DNA of 64,000 bases, from positions 558,001 to 622,000 of the forward strand of contig JAKZHN010000012.1 in assembly GCA_037179335.1 (NCBI GenBank). Direction: 5' to 3'. The position numbers were made by a program, and so were the translations under genes. The number at the start of each line of letters is the position of its first letter. Position 1 is the stretch's first letter. Below the pieces are notes generated by a model. That model saw only the letters and a program-made list of their open reading frames with translations, ran no database searches and was not told where the DNA came from. This DNA is from Cyclaneusma minus (lineage: Eukaryota > Ascomycota > Leotiomycetes > Marthamycetales > Marthamycetaceae). Below are positions 35,396-48,000 of the stretch, piece after piece.

Positions 35396-36804
35396 CCGCC
35401 TACCCGCACTGAATTGTACTCTTGGCTCATATCATAGTGGCGGATTTATCCCATAACTTGCATGATACGGGAGGAACCGCCTGCATGAAGATTACAGACC
35501 ACCTGCACAAAGCTGACATGAACCAGGCATCAGTTGCTGTCGAGATCCAATAGGGCAGGCGGCCAAGAGGTCGATCGGACCCGCACGCGACCCCGGTCGA
35601 CCCTTGTGTTGGGACGTGCTCCCTTGCATGTTCTTGACCAGGGTGGCTCGGGGTCCGAAAAAAGTAATTCACAATCCAGAATGACCTGGCAGTTTAAACT
35701 GGTGACATGGAGCTACTAACAAGTGGACCTTCTGCCCAATCAACTCCAGGAGGCGTTTCTTGGGAGAAACAAAAAGGGTCAGGAACAAACCCCGCGAGGT
35801 GTCGGAGAATGACGGGAATACTTCGATTGCCACTTGAGCTTTGAAGAAGAAAAATGCTTCTCAATTCTCTAATATAATATGGATAATAAATCCATTCAGT
35901 TGTCTAATTGCAAGTTACATGACTTGACCTACTTTGACCCCGAACTAGTTCGGTTCAAGTTTGGATCCCGAAATACCTAAACTACGAGTCTCGGACCTCG
36001 GGTCTAGGCCTACTTAATCCCTAAACTAGCTTAGACTCTAGAGAATATGCTGGCAGCTGTGGCCGGGCCACTTTTCCAATCCAGTGTTACCCGCCTAGCC
36101 TTGGAATCTTGGCTTCCGTTATAACTGATCCAACAAATTTCAGATCAGAGAAGAAGACGGACCGAATACATTGACGAATCTGACGCGGGAGATTGGGCCA
36201 CACCGTCAATAACTAGCCTCGGCAGCGTTGGCTGGGTCAGGGAGGCCCAGACTCATGGCAATCATGCAGATCGAAGACTATCATCGACGCTCCAATTGCG
36301 TTGCCAGGCCCCAAAATATGTATACGAGCATCCCACAATATGCGAGAAAAGGACCGAGCCTCGCAGTCGCGATGTGGCTTGAAGGATTCAGGCAATCCCG
36401 GGTCGTGTTACCTGCCGGTTTGATTAGAAGGTGCTTTGCGGTACGACACGTCCGCTACCTAGGCACCAGCAACGGCAGTGCGGCCTTCTTAGGCTCCAAC
36501 CAACACCTAGGCATTCATTCAGCATCCCTACATATCTACAGAAGTAACTGTCTACTTCAGGAAACTCCGGCTGAGGTAGTAGTGCGTTTCCTGGGCCAAT
36601 TAGTATCCAGGCTTCATGCAAGATAGATATAGCTATCTACTGCACGAACGGGCTTGTATTGCACCGAGCTGAACCCCTTTCCTTGGTTTGCTGACGCTTA
36701 AATATGCAGGCTAGATCACGATGAAGCAGGGAACGACTTTCGGGTTTTGAGGAATAGCGTCTCAATCGCAAGGATCAAATGAAGTCAATTTGATACACTA
36801 GTAA
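35396..36804. other. Intergenic after the gap
   Basis: No gene is supported. The open frame at 36228-36626 (plus) has no domain I recognise. 35930-36060 is rich in short AAGTT/CTAGG words and might be transposon debris. Confidence 0.45.
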
Positions 36805-37770
36805 CTAGCTTCCCATCTTGAATATGTACTGCAAGGCCCTGGTAAATCTGGTGGCAGACCTCCCTTCAGCCTTGTCATGGATATCATCACCCCCCTCTAT
36901 ACTGCTCTTGTTGCCGCTTTCGCATTCTTCTCCGAGGGAAATGGCGCCAAACTGCTGTGCCGCTGTCAATATAACATCCGCCAAGGCATTCGGAGCCGCG
37001 AGCTGAGGGCTATGTCCCGTTGGCATGTCGTGGATGAACCATTCCTGCCCAGTGCCTTCCAGCAACGCGATCTGCGCTTCGTATGGAACAACTTTGTCGT
37101 GAAGAGTCCTGACGTAAGCGCAACGACCTTGGAAAGCCTCGGTGTGCCAACTTGTAATCGGACACGGACTGGTGAAGCACATAATGCTCTGGCTGATAGC
37201 TGATAGCTCTGCTGCCTCCGCCAAAAGTGACGGAACATCACTGTAAAGAGGTTCTCTCGGATGGCGACATTTCATTCGATCTTCGTTCTCCTGTGCAGAT
37301 ATGGGGTCAGAATCAATACTAGCGTCGAGTAACAAGAGACTTACCCAGATATCAATAGCAGATGGCAATTTCCCACCATTGGATGAAATAGCATTCTTCC
37401 CATCTCCTCCTCGAGGCAGCATACTGGCGATGAATACCTGCCCCAAAACTGAAGTTGACTTTCCACAAGCAGCACGATCTGCTGGTCCCAATCCCAAGGC
37501 AGCGGCACTGCCAGGCATACCGGCGTAGGAATGCATGATTAGGATGACGTTCCGTTCCTCTGTGTCCAAGAGAGGAAGTATAAGCTTTGTCCTAATGAAC
37601 TCGGCGTCCTCTGTCGAAGTGACGGGTCGTGTCGCGCCACCGCTGGGGAGTAGCGAAGTCAGCGTTCCATAGCCACGACTCTGAAGTAGATGGATAAGGT
37701 AGGCGTAATGTGAGGGTGTTTGTGAAGCACCGGGAAGTACGATGAAGACTGGGCGATAGGATGGGTCCAT
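36805..37770 (-). CDS. Alpha/beta hydrolase fold protein, 303 aa
   Basis: A probable esterase of the fungal family that contains salicylate- and pyrethroid-esterase-like enzymes. The ATG at 37770 gives MDPSYRPVFIVLPGASQTPS. The longer open frame to 37797 starts with GTG and is ignored. A 54-nt in-frame intron (37344-37291, GTAAGT...TGCACAG) is removed after AIDIW, where family members continue directly into the next block. The triad is visible: nucleophile in IMHSYAGMPGSAAALG, acid in RTLHDKVVP, and His in PTGHSPQLAAP. The C terminus is extended by about 50 polar residues. No lesion. The minus-strand neighbour 3' of it is about 1.4 kb away. Confidence 0.88.
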   Translation of the reverse strand: MDPSYRPVFIVLPGASQTPSHYAYLIHLLQSRGYGTLTSLLPSGGATRPVTSTEDAEFIRTKLILPLLDTEERNVILIMHSYAGMPGSAAALGLGPADRAACGKSTSVLGQVFIASMLPRGGDGKNAISSNGGKLPSAIDIWVSLLLLDASIDSDPISAQENEDRMKCRHPREPLYSDVPSLLAEAAELSAISQSIMCFTSPCPITSWHTEAFQGRCAYVRTLHDKVVPYEAQIALLEGTGQEWFIHDMPTGHSPQLAAPNALADVILTAAQQFGAISLGEECESGNKSSIEGGDDIHDKAEGRSATRFTRALQYIFKMGS

Positions 37771-38109
37771 TGAGACGAAGAACCCTAAAAGTTCCACTGA
37801 GACCGAGGATAGAGTGATGATTGTGAACTAAAACTTTCCAGCTGGGGGGCACTGCTGGTTTTATAGAGATGGCCCGATGCCAGTGGTAGACGATCGGATA
37901 TAATTTCCGAGCTTAATTCTAGCTAGCTTTCATCATTCCTAATTAGGAATTTTAGCCAGAGACACGGCGCAAAAACCGAAGAGCAAGACGTTATCTATCT
38001 TGGAGACTTCATACTCGACATGATAATGATTCGTCATTTTTAATAGCCTAACACCCCACCACCAAATAAGCAATATACACTAAGGATTCTTCTAAGTAAA
38101 GCTTTGTAC
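37771..38109. other. Intergenic
   Basis: This is the upstream region of the hydrolase, which is also the 3' side of the membrane-protein gene. No gene seen. Confidence 0.5.
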
Positions 38110-39483
38110 CTAGACAGTGGTTGTCACAGAACCGGCATCAACTCCTTTGGGTGCAAGCATCTCGTAGTCTTGAGATGCCTCCTTGGAGACCTTAGAACCC
38201 GACTCAAGCCCAAGACGTTTGCTTTTTGAGGAACCAAGAGAATTGAGCGATATTGCGGAACGCACGCTTGCAACGATACTCTGAGGACTGCTTTTGTTGA
38301 TGATCGGCTGTAATGTCGGGAGGCATGCTGCTACCACTCCGACCGCCACCTCGACGTATTGCCACACCATAACGTTCGTTTCAACACCTGAGCTTGTTAG
38401 ATAGGCCATACATTCATATCGCAAAAGTTAGGCATACCTCTAACGTCTCGGGATCCGTCAGTAGTTTCTACCGGGGAATTAGCAAAATTGAACTATTTAG
38501 AAATAAAATTCGAATCAGATGTACCATAGATATCTTCCGCAACAACCACAAGGCGTGCCGTACCAGCTGCCGTAGACCTGCCAGACGAATTAGCATAACA
38601 GAAGACAAAGCCACGTCTTGCGATTGGCGTACAGTAAACCCAGGAGGAAGACGAAAGATAGACCAAGCTTTCGTGACGGTGTCATATTAAGCCTCCAGAT
38701 GATTGGTAAAGGCAGTGAGAGGACGATCAGATCGGTTGCAACATCCGTCGCTGCGTGAGCGAGCTGAATAGGCTTGTACTTCCCGCAGTATGTTTTGAAT
38801 GTCATTAGGCTTTGCCACATTAGACTGAAGTCGCTGCCGCATTCGAATAAAGTCGCGAAGAAGAATGCCACCGTCCAAAGACATATCAGAATGAGAACCA
38901 GAAGCGAGAGGCGTCTGAAAGTAGGTCCAACGAAAATCCGGCGGTACAGCATGACGACGCTCAATTTGAGTGTGCCGAGTGCAACAATCATGAAGAGCTG
39001 TGATATCGCCCCGAGCTACAACCATCAGCATAAGTTCCTGTCACATGTTTTTTCCTCACCTTTGAGGTATCAATCTCATGCCAGGTAGCCACAACTGCCC
39101 CAGTTTGAGGGTTTTGCATTGTATGTGTACCCAGAGTTCCTCTTGCGGCGCCTTGGAATATCATCAGCAAGACCCAAGTGTTGAAAAGGCCAGTGATACC
39201 GACCCACGATCAGGATAATAGCTAGAGCCCAGCCCAAGAACTAATCATGATGTAATTGATTAGTCTCTGACTCTCATAATGATACCAACATAGCACAGAG
39301 TAGGGCACATACCATAGCCGTAGCTGCCAAATAGTCATCGCTCTGAAAGCCAACATGTTGAAAGTTGCGTGCACGAGATCGCATGCGCACAGCAAGAAAT
39401 CTCAGGATGACGGCAAGAGCAGAGACCGTCATAAGAATACCGGACACCGCATAGACACCCGCTTGACTTGGGGATGTCACCAT
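38110..39483 (-). CDS. Fungal rhodopsin/SAT4-type (PTH11-like) seven-helix membrane protein, 347 aa
   Basis: A plasma-membrane protein of the fungal SAT4/rhodopsin-domain family, often annotated as integral membrane protein or PTH11-like receptor. Seven exons on the minus strand: 39483-39313, 39240-39204, 39151-39060, 39015-38633, 38577-38525, 38467-38438 and 38387-38110. Phases agree throughout. The second and sixth exons are tiny (37 and 30 nt). Features are AVSGILMTVSALAVILRFLA (helix 1), DDYLAATAM, an extracellular loop GTLGTHTMQNPQTGAVV, QLFMIVALGTLKLSVVMLYR, LILICLWTVAFFFATLFECG, AHAATDVATDLIVLSLPLPI, and VWQYVEVAVGVVAACLPTLQ near the end. The cytosolic tail is Ser/Lys-rich. Ligand unknown. 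A CFEM domain is absent. Confidence 0.87.
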
Positions 39484-40547
39484 GATTGAAGGAATAAAGA
39501 AGCTGCTGGTGATGGAAGAACGAAGTCGAGATTGTAAGGATACAGCCGGACGTGACCACGAGTTTCCGAGCTAGCTTTCAGTGATACGGGGATGTGTTAC
39601 CTATACGAGCGCTCATCAACTGGTCTCTACTTGAGCCTCTAAGGCGCTCCGCAAGGCGTTTTCTTTTCTACAGGTGTACGGCCACCCCCACCCCCACCTC
39701 CCCTCACCTCCAACCCCCCAACACCCCTAGCTTGATTTAGCAAATCCGCCAACTGTACATCCCTGCAGACCCCACATGTAAAAGGATCTAATATTGTCCT
39801 TTGATGCAACGCACTGAAGAGCAATGGTGAAAACAGCCGGGTCCCGAAGGACATGATTACTATCTGATACATATGCACTCCTCATGCCTGCACCGTCAGT
39901 GCACCCTCTCACGCACGTTGATGAATCCGCAGAATCACATGCGAGCCTTTTACACCCCGGTCCCCAACACGCCCTTATGGCGCCATGGCGGTGAAATCCC
40001 AGTGCTGGTTTTGGATAAATCGACGTGACACAGGGGAAATTCTGCATGCAATTCTCCATTCATCCACCTGCATATGCGCTGCTTATCACATTTTCAGCCT
40101 TGGAAATGGACGAGGCCGCTAGCAGAACCAGCCAATGCTGGAGTGTCTAGAAATCCACGATGGTAATAGAGTAAATGCGGGGAGGGTAAATCCATGTCAG
40201 CGCTGCAGCTAACAGCTTCGAATAAAGGAAATGAGCGTCCACTAGTAGGCCTCAGACGCGATTCGCCACCTGCAATGTGCACGGGAATAAGACGGATCTT
40301 CTGCTTTGTCTCGGCTACAAAGTGTGGGGGCTACTCGGTGCTCGGGCTTCCAAAAGACCAAGATGCGGGTGTAACTAACAAACAGGGAGATCGAAGCTCG
40401 TGTCCTTCAGTTAAGTGAAGACCACATCCCCAAGCACGGTTTTCTATTTCACTTGATTTTTCCTGGAAAACTCTGCCTTGCCTAAAGACTATTGCTTCGA
40501 CTCTTTGTATACTCTCTCACTTCCAGCACAACAGCACAGAAAGCACC
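39484..40547. other. Intergenic; divergent promoters
   Basis: Upstream of both the membrane protein and the methyltransferase that starts at 40548. 39670-39725 is C-rich on the + strand. No gene supported. Confidence 0.5.
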
Positions 40548-41537
40548 ATGGCTTCTCAGGGCGACAACGTCATGAAATACTCCGAGCCGGCGTACGCGCA
40601 GTCTGTCGACAGAGCCAAATTTCCCTTCTACAAGCCTAGCATTGACAAGAAGTTGGTGCCAGAAGTATGAGCTCCAAACTAACACATGGCGGATCCTAGA
40701 TGCTTTGTGCTAACATGCGTAGACCCGCGAGCTTCTCGAAAACTACAGCCATATCCCTCCCGACCAACAATCGGAACATGTCCACAGAATTGTAGGTTCT
40801 CGCATTCCCAGCAACCTCCTACTTTGTAAGCTCACCATTTCGCTCAGCGAGACATGGCCTGGAATATTCGCGCGTATCCTTGCACGGGGATTGGCGCCTT
40901 CCTTGTCCCCCAGCTATCCAAGTGTCCCATCTATCCCGAGACTGTGGAGCGCTTGAAAGCCGGAGAGACCCTGATGGACGTCGGCTGCTTTCTTGGGCAT
41001 GACCTTCGACGCCTCGCTCGCGATGGCGTACCCACCGAGAATCTCTACGGTGTCGACATTGTCTCGCACTGGAACGTAGGATTCGACTTGTTCCAGGACA
41101 AGGAGCGCTTTCATGCGCACTTCATCGAGGCAGACATTCTGTCCGACACGAACCCTGAGCTTGCGGAGTTGAAGGAGAAGAAAGTGGACATCATCTCAAT
41201 TCTCCAGGTCATGCACCAATGGGACTGGGCTGGACAGCTGGGGTGTGCCAAAAGGCTGCTCGAGTTTACCAAGCCTGGCTCGATGGTCATCGGCAATCAA
41301 ATCGGCAATCTCAAAGCTCAGGAGGTGGAGCTGAAGAAGCTCACTGTTACCGCGTACCGACACAATCCCGAGTCGTTTGCGAAGCTTTGGGACCAGGTCG
41401 GAGAGGAGACAGGAACAAAGTGGGAGTCAGAGGCGCGACTGCAGTCCTTTGAGCAGATGGGCTTCGACGCCGAGGACGCAGCCTGGATGGAACCCGGTGT
41501 GTCTATGTTAGAGTTTGCTGTCAAACGGGTTCAGTAG
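40548..41537 (+). CDS. Class I SAM methyltransferase, fungal meroterpenoid-cluster type, 291 aa
   Basis: Exons 40548-40664, 40723-40791 and 40848-41537. Introns are 58 and 56 nt, phase 0 at both. The start is ATG at 40548 (MASQGDNVMKYSEPAY). Features are TRELLENYSHIPPDQ, HVHRIRDMAWNIRAYPCTG made by splicing, SAM motif I LMDVGCFLGHDLRRLA, NLYGVDIV, FIEADIL, ILQVMHQWDWAGQLGCAKRL, PGSMVIGNQIGN, and the C-terminal RHNPESFAKLWDQVGEETGT. This layout is that of the fungal methyltransferases found in meroterpenoid clusters (Trt5/AusD-like), which methylate carboxyl groups. No terpene cyclase, prenyltransferase or polyketide synthase is visible in the window, so the pathway is unknown. No lesion. Confidence 0.9.
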
Positions 41538-42213
41538 ATCGGGCTGTCACCATCGCTGTCATACTAAGATGGCCATTTGTATTTTGAGTGCTGCATGAAA
41601 TTCCAACGGGTATCGCTGATCAAAAGAGTCATGGATGCCGTTCCTTTGAAATTGTTGATACCATCTTACTATGTGTACACAGACGTTGAAGTAGGGTATC
41701 GGGGCCGGTGGGGGCCGGTGGGGGCCAGTGGGTTGCGGGGTCGCGTGGTTCAGAATCCTTCGAGATCGTGTACCTTAACACAACGCCAGCGTTACTACTC
41801 AGTATAACCCAGTTCACTGTGGACTGTCAAGATCGACTGAAGAAAGCTCGATGATTGCGGGCTCTTGTTTTTTTTGGCAGTTATACTAGAGTACAGGAAT
41901 ATGTACCTGATGGGTTTTATGGAGTGTGAGGCTGGCTAGGTACCGTCACGTGGGCAAGCTGCCAAGCTAGAGTGGAGCTCCTAGCTGTCATAAAAGAGGA
42001 ATCTCTTCACGATCGCTGAGAGCTATTTTCCTCACCAACCACGCAGTTGCTTCGTCAGCCAGTTTGAATTACCCTCCCTCCTCCCTTACACCATTTATTT
42101 GTAATTAGTTACATAGCGTACGGCCTTGCAGCAGCGGTGAGCTAGCTCCAATTCAGCTCCAGGCTCTCCCTGGCATTTGCGTTGAGCCCCCGTGATGGCT
42201 CTGAATAGCCTCA
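41538..42213. other. Intergenic, bordering the retrotransposon
   Basis: No gene is seen. 41698-41735 has three copies of GGGGCCGGTG/GGGGCCAGTG, able to form a G-quadruplex. The region ends at the 5-bp target duplication GCTTC (42214-42218). Confidence 0.6.
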
Positions 42214-42218
42214 GCTTC
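42214..42218. repeat. Target-site duplication of outer element, left
   Basis: GCTTC, repeated exactly at 56435-56439, just outside the two LTRs. Confidence 0.9.
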
Positions 42219-42429
42219 TGTTACGGGAGTAGGGGAGGAGGTGCCTGAGGCACCCAAACACCTGTCAGGTTAGCATGCACCTGTCATGCCGGCCTTCCTT
42301 TGTCAGTTCTAGAGCCAGCTTTATATGAAGAATCTCCTTAGACCTCTTTTCCTTTTTTAGCTTTAGAAATCCAATTTTTACCTTCTGTTTATTTGGGCCT
42401 GAGGCTCCTTTTAAAAAAAAATTATAATA
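42219..42429 (+). repeat. 5' LTR of outer Gypsy element, 211 bp
   Basis: It matches 56224-56434 along its whole length. Its outer (left) part keeps normal GC. Its inner (right) part is RIP-mutated, for example the end CGTGACA reads TATAATA. Confidence 0.93.
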
Positions 42430-44925
42430 TTTTTCTAAAGCTCCCTTTCGCCTTTTATGGATTATTGTATTGCGCCAGTTTTTTTTCGGATTATTTTGCT
42501 ATATATATATATTTTTTTTAGGGCATTTTTTATACGCAGGCGTATTTATATATTTAATTAAAGCTTTATATTTTATTTAGATTTATATATTTATAATTGT
42601 AAGCGTGTTTTTTATTTATTTATTTCTAATTGGATTTTATGCCTTATTTTAAAAGCTTATATATTTTAATTGCCTTATGCTTTATATAATTTTTAATTTC
42701 AATCCGGCCTTTTTTTTTAAGCCTATTATAAATTTTGCAAATTTTTAAAAATAAAATGCAATTTCCCGCCTAAGCAATGCAAATAATAAAAAATCCCAGG
42801 CTTTTTTTTTTTTTTGCTAATTTAAATTAAAAGGCCGTTAAAGTTTTTTTTGCCAAGCTTTGGAAAAATTAATTAAATATATTAGCTTTTATTTATAATT
42901 AAGCAATTAAAGCCCTATATAAAATTGCTAAATTTCAGATTTTTTTTTAAAAAAATAAAGCGCCAGAATTGCTATTATTATTTAATAGAAAAAGCTTTAG
43001 GCTAAATATAATTTTTTTTATATTGAAAGCAAATAATTAAATAAAGAATTTTTGCAAATATATAAAAAACTCTTTATTATATATACCAAGGCCTGTATTT
43101 TTATTAAATAATTGAAGCTATCTAATGCCTTTTAATCCAAAACTCCAATTTCTATTCCAGATTTAGCTTGCTTTGCTTTAGAATTTATTATTTTTAAATA
43201 GCCCAAGCCAAATTTTGGAGCTAAGGCCTAGTTTTTTAATTTTTAGTATTTTTTAGTATTTTAGAATTCTTCTAGAGCCTTTAATTTGCGCTATATTAAA
43301 TATATTTCTAAGCCCTTATTATATAATAAATTTATTTTATTAAAGCTTTGGAAATTTAAATTAAAAAATAAATTAATTAAAAATTATTTCCATTTTATAA
43401 ATAAAATGGTTAAAATTATTTATAATATAGAGTATTTGGAAAAAAATGCCTATAAGCATATATTGCTATTTTTTTAATATAAGGATTTTGCTATTTATAT
43501 TTTTATTATAATAGGGTTTTATAAATTTTTAAATAGCTTTTATAATAATCTAAAGCTTTTTTTTATAAATTTAATAAATTTTATATTTTATATTAAGGCC
43601 GTCTGGATTTTAATTTTTTTTATATCTTTTTTTAAAATTTTTTTATTTAATTTAATATATTAAAAGCCTTTTTTATTTAGCAGCTATAATGCAAAATTAG
43701 TATTAAGTTTTAGAAAGCTATAATAGGCTTTTATTTTAAAATATTATTTAAAATTATTAATTATTATTGCCAAATAGAAAAAAACCGCAAATTAATAGCC
43801 AAAAATATTAAATATATAGCTATTCCAGCCTTTATTTTTTTTATTAATATTTTGTAATCCCAGTTTTTTTAAATTCGCTTTATATTAGCGCCAGTATTTT
43901 TTTAGCTTTTTTAATATAATAAAAAGCGCTATTTTTTTCTAGGTATTTTTTTAATATTTATTGGTTTTAAAAGCCTTAAATGCTTTAATTATAGCTAATA
44001 TAGTTATATTGGCAAAAATTGCTTAAATAAAAATAAAAAGTTTTTAGCCTATATTATTAATTATAATATTAATAAAAAATCTAAAAAATTTAAAAATTTA
44101 ATAAAAATAAATGCCGCTAAAAAAATATTGCCGCTTTGGTTAAAAAATTAAAAAATATTTAATTGCCGGTAAAATTGTATTTGGTAATTTAATATATATA
44201 ATATTAATTTTTATTTGTTTTTTTAAAAATGCTTTATATTTAATTATTAATTTTTTTATTATTTTTATTATTTTAAAAAATATAAAACCATTTATTATTA
44301 ATATATTAGTAAATATAAAAATAAATGCAAAAAATTTTATTAATTATTTTATTATAGCGCAATTTATTTAATATAAAAATTTGGATTTTATTATTTTATA
44401 TAGGCTTATTTTAATAGCTGTTTTTAATGGCTATATTTTTATATTTATTATTTAAATTTTTTATTTTTGGCTTTAAATTTAGAATTATTAATTTTTTTTA
44501 ATTTTTTATATAATTTTTAATTTAAAATATTATAATATAATTTTAAAAAAGGCCTATTTAAAATTATATAATATAATAATTAATATTTTTTTAAATTATT
44601 ATAATTATATAAAAGCTATTTAATATAAATTTTTTATATAATAAAACAATATATTGGATTTTAAATATATTAAAAAACCGGTTTTTTTTATGCTTTAGGG
44701 CTTTTTATGCTTTAAAAATATTTGGTATAAATTTTTTAAATGAATTTTAATTTTATATTCCAAATTTATTATTGCCCTAATAAATATAGTAAAAGAAATA
44801 TTGTTATTTTTTATTTAATTAAATATTTTTTTTTAATTTGGAATTAGGAAAATTATTTATTTAATATTTTTTAAGCTATTAAATAATTAATTTATTATTA
44901 ATTTATTAATTGGCTATAAAAAGCC

Positions 44926-45092
44926 TGTCACGGCGCAGGGCAGGGTCTAGAGTAAACATATATTGTGAGCTGGAAAGGGAAGCTTTCCAGCCAAGGTGGG
45001 ATTTTAAGGGTTTCCTATAAAATTATAATATTAGCGGTATATATTATGTATATAATTATGCCTAAAATATAGTCTAAAATTATTTTGTAATA
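44926..45092. repeat. LTR of inner element, left, 167 bp
   Basis: The first 80 bp are little mutated (TGTCACGGCGCAGGGCAGGG...). The last 80 bp are strongly RIP-mutated. Confidence 0.9.
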
Positions 45093-48000
45093 ATATTTTT
45101 AATTAAAACCGCTATTTATTTTAAATAATATTAAAAAATAGCTTATAGCCTTTTAATTATAAATATTAAATATTAAATATTTGTATTTTTATTTATAAAA
45201 ATTATATAATTTTTTTCCCCTTTATTATTGCTTTCAATATTATTTTTCTTGGCCTTTTTTTTTAAATAATGCTATAATTGCTAATTGATTTACTAGGATA
45301 AATAATAATACTGGCTATGATTTCCTATATTATAATGCCTATTTAATTAAAAAGCCTAATAGGCCTGGCTTAATTAAATATTGCTGGTGCTATTTTCAAA
45401 AATATTTTTTATATTTATATAAATTTGCCTTTGGCTATTAATTAGATTTATAATTCTTTTATTTAATTTGGTAAATAAATTTCTAATTTAGTTTTAAATT
45501 TTGATTATAAATATTTAAAATACCATTAAATTTCTATTTTTTAATTATTTCCTAAATATTATTATCCCTTTTTAATATTTGGCCTTTAATATTTTTGCTT
45601 TTTGCTTTATTAATTTTATCCTAATTAAACAAGCCTTTTAATTCTGATTTTGATTTTAAAAAAATATATATAAAATACTGAATTTTTTTTTATATTATTT
45701 AAAAGCTTTAAGCAATATACCTTTTTATAAATTTTATTTATTAATTAAAAACCGGCCTATCTTTTTTTTATAAAATATTTTTTTTTTATATTTTTAATAT
45801 TAATATATACCAGCTAATTTAATTTAAATATTAAAGCTTTTAAGCAATAATAATTGGCATTTTCTTTATATTTATTAATAAATTGCTAGGCCAAGGCTTT
45901 TAATTAATTTTTTTTTATACAATTTATTATTATATTTATTTTATAAAAGCCTTATTTTTAAATAGCTATTATATTTGAAAAATATAGCTAAAAAGGCTTT
46001 ATTCCTATTTAAAAATAATATTTATAATTTATAAAAAATAATATAATTTTTATTATTTTTAAAATTTGATTATTTGCAATAAATTTTATTAATAGCAGCC
46101 AATTTATTTAATTATTTTATATAAATAAAATAAAGCTTTAAAAATATTATTTCAAATAGGTATTTAGCTTTTTTATCTAATTATTAATTTTAAAATAAAA
46201 TAAAAATAATGGTTTTAGGCCAATTTCCAATTATTTAAATAAATATTTTTAAAATTAAAAAATAAACTGGATTTCTTTATTAAAAATAATATTATTTAAA
46301 ATATTATAAATATTATAAATCCGGTAAAAAAAAGGCTTTTGCTAATTTTTTTATTCCCAAGCCTTTTATAAAAATAAAATATCTTATTTTAGTAAATTTA
46401 TAAATTATTATTATAATATATTAATATATTTAATTATACTATTTGTATTTAGGCAAAAAAATAATATAATTTACAAAAGAATTAATTAGGCCTTAAATAG
46501 CATTAATAAAATTTGCAAATATTTTGAAAATAATAATTTTAATGCTTTAATTTTATTATAAAATTTATATTTTTTAATATATTTAATTATATTTTTTAAT
46601 ATTTTTAGCTATTAATAATATTGGCTAATATTAGCCAAAATTTTAATTTTCTTAAAATGCCCTATTAGGGCTATTAAATAATGCCTATAAATAATCTAAA
46701 TTGCTAAATTTAATATATTAAAAAATAGCTATATTTGGTTTATTTTTTTTAAGCCTTTTAATATAACTTTTTTTTTAAAATAAAAAAATTAAATATTTGC
46801 TTTTTAAAAATTAAGCGTAACTTTTTTGGCCAAGCCTTAACATTTTTATTTTTTAAAATTATTAATATTATTATTGCAATATTTAATGCTTTATAGCCTT
46901 ATTTAATAATTTTTTTAATAGGCTTTTCCAGATTTTTTTCAAAATTTGAAATTATTATTAGGATTAAATAAAAAAAAATTATTATTAAATTCTATAAAGC
47001 CTTAAATAAAAATTTCGATTTTGGTAATAAGGTTTTTAATCTATACTGGATTTTTTATTTTTAATATATTAAGGCCGGTTTTTAAAAAATTGGCTTAATA
47101 TATTTGATTTAATTATTTAAATTTTGGGCTTATAAATAATTTTGAAATTAAAGCTAAAAAGGAATTTAAATTATTAAATTTGCCTTTAATTTAGTTATTT
47201 AATTATTATAAAATATTTTAAATTATTATAATCTATTTAAATTTTAATTTTTTCTAATAATTTCTGAATTTCCAATCTCTATTTTTTTAAATATTTAATT
47301 ATAGCCAGGAATTTCTTATTATAAATTTTATAATTGCATTTAATAAAATTATAAATTTTAAAAAAATAAGCTATAAATTAAAGAATTTTATTCTTTTTAT
47401 ATTAAAAAAGCATTTTTTTAAAATATAATTTAAGATATTTATTTTCAAAATTATATATTTTTTATAATTAAAAAAAACCAAAATTAAAGCTAAAATAAAT
47501 GCTTGCTTAAATTAATTAAAGATATTTTATTAGGTTATTTTCTATTTTTTTTAAATTATTTAATAGCTTAGCTATTTTAAAAAAAATTAAAAAAAATTAT
47601 TTATAAAAATTAGCAAATTCGATAAATTTTTAAAAATTCCAAATATATATAAATGGTTTTTAAATTAAAATAGCCAAAATTTTATTTGAATTTATTTTTA
47701 TATTATTTAATATAATATAGAATTTTAAATATTTGGTCCAAATAATTTCAAATTTATATTTAAAAATATTAATTTAAAGGCCTATATTTTTTAAGCGGCG
47801 AATCACCTTTTAAATTTTTTTTTTTTATTTTTTTTAAATTATTTAAAAAAATTAAAATATTATTTAAATAAATTATATAAATTTTATTTAATAAATTAAA
47901 TAAAATATTATTAATATAATATTAAAATAAGGCTAAAATATTGAAAAATTTAAAAAATATAACCAGGAATTTAAATAGGCTAAAGCGAATAATAAATACT

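Noticed and set aside
36228..36626. 132-codon plus-strand frame as a gene
   Set aside because: No recognisable domain, no promoter or intron context, and low coding appearance.
39152..39203. Apparent frameshift in the SAT4-type gene
   Set aside because: A 52-nt GT-AG intron (GTCGGT donor, CCAAG acceptor, CTGAT branch) explains it and gives a continuous family sequence.
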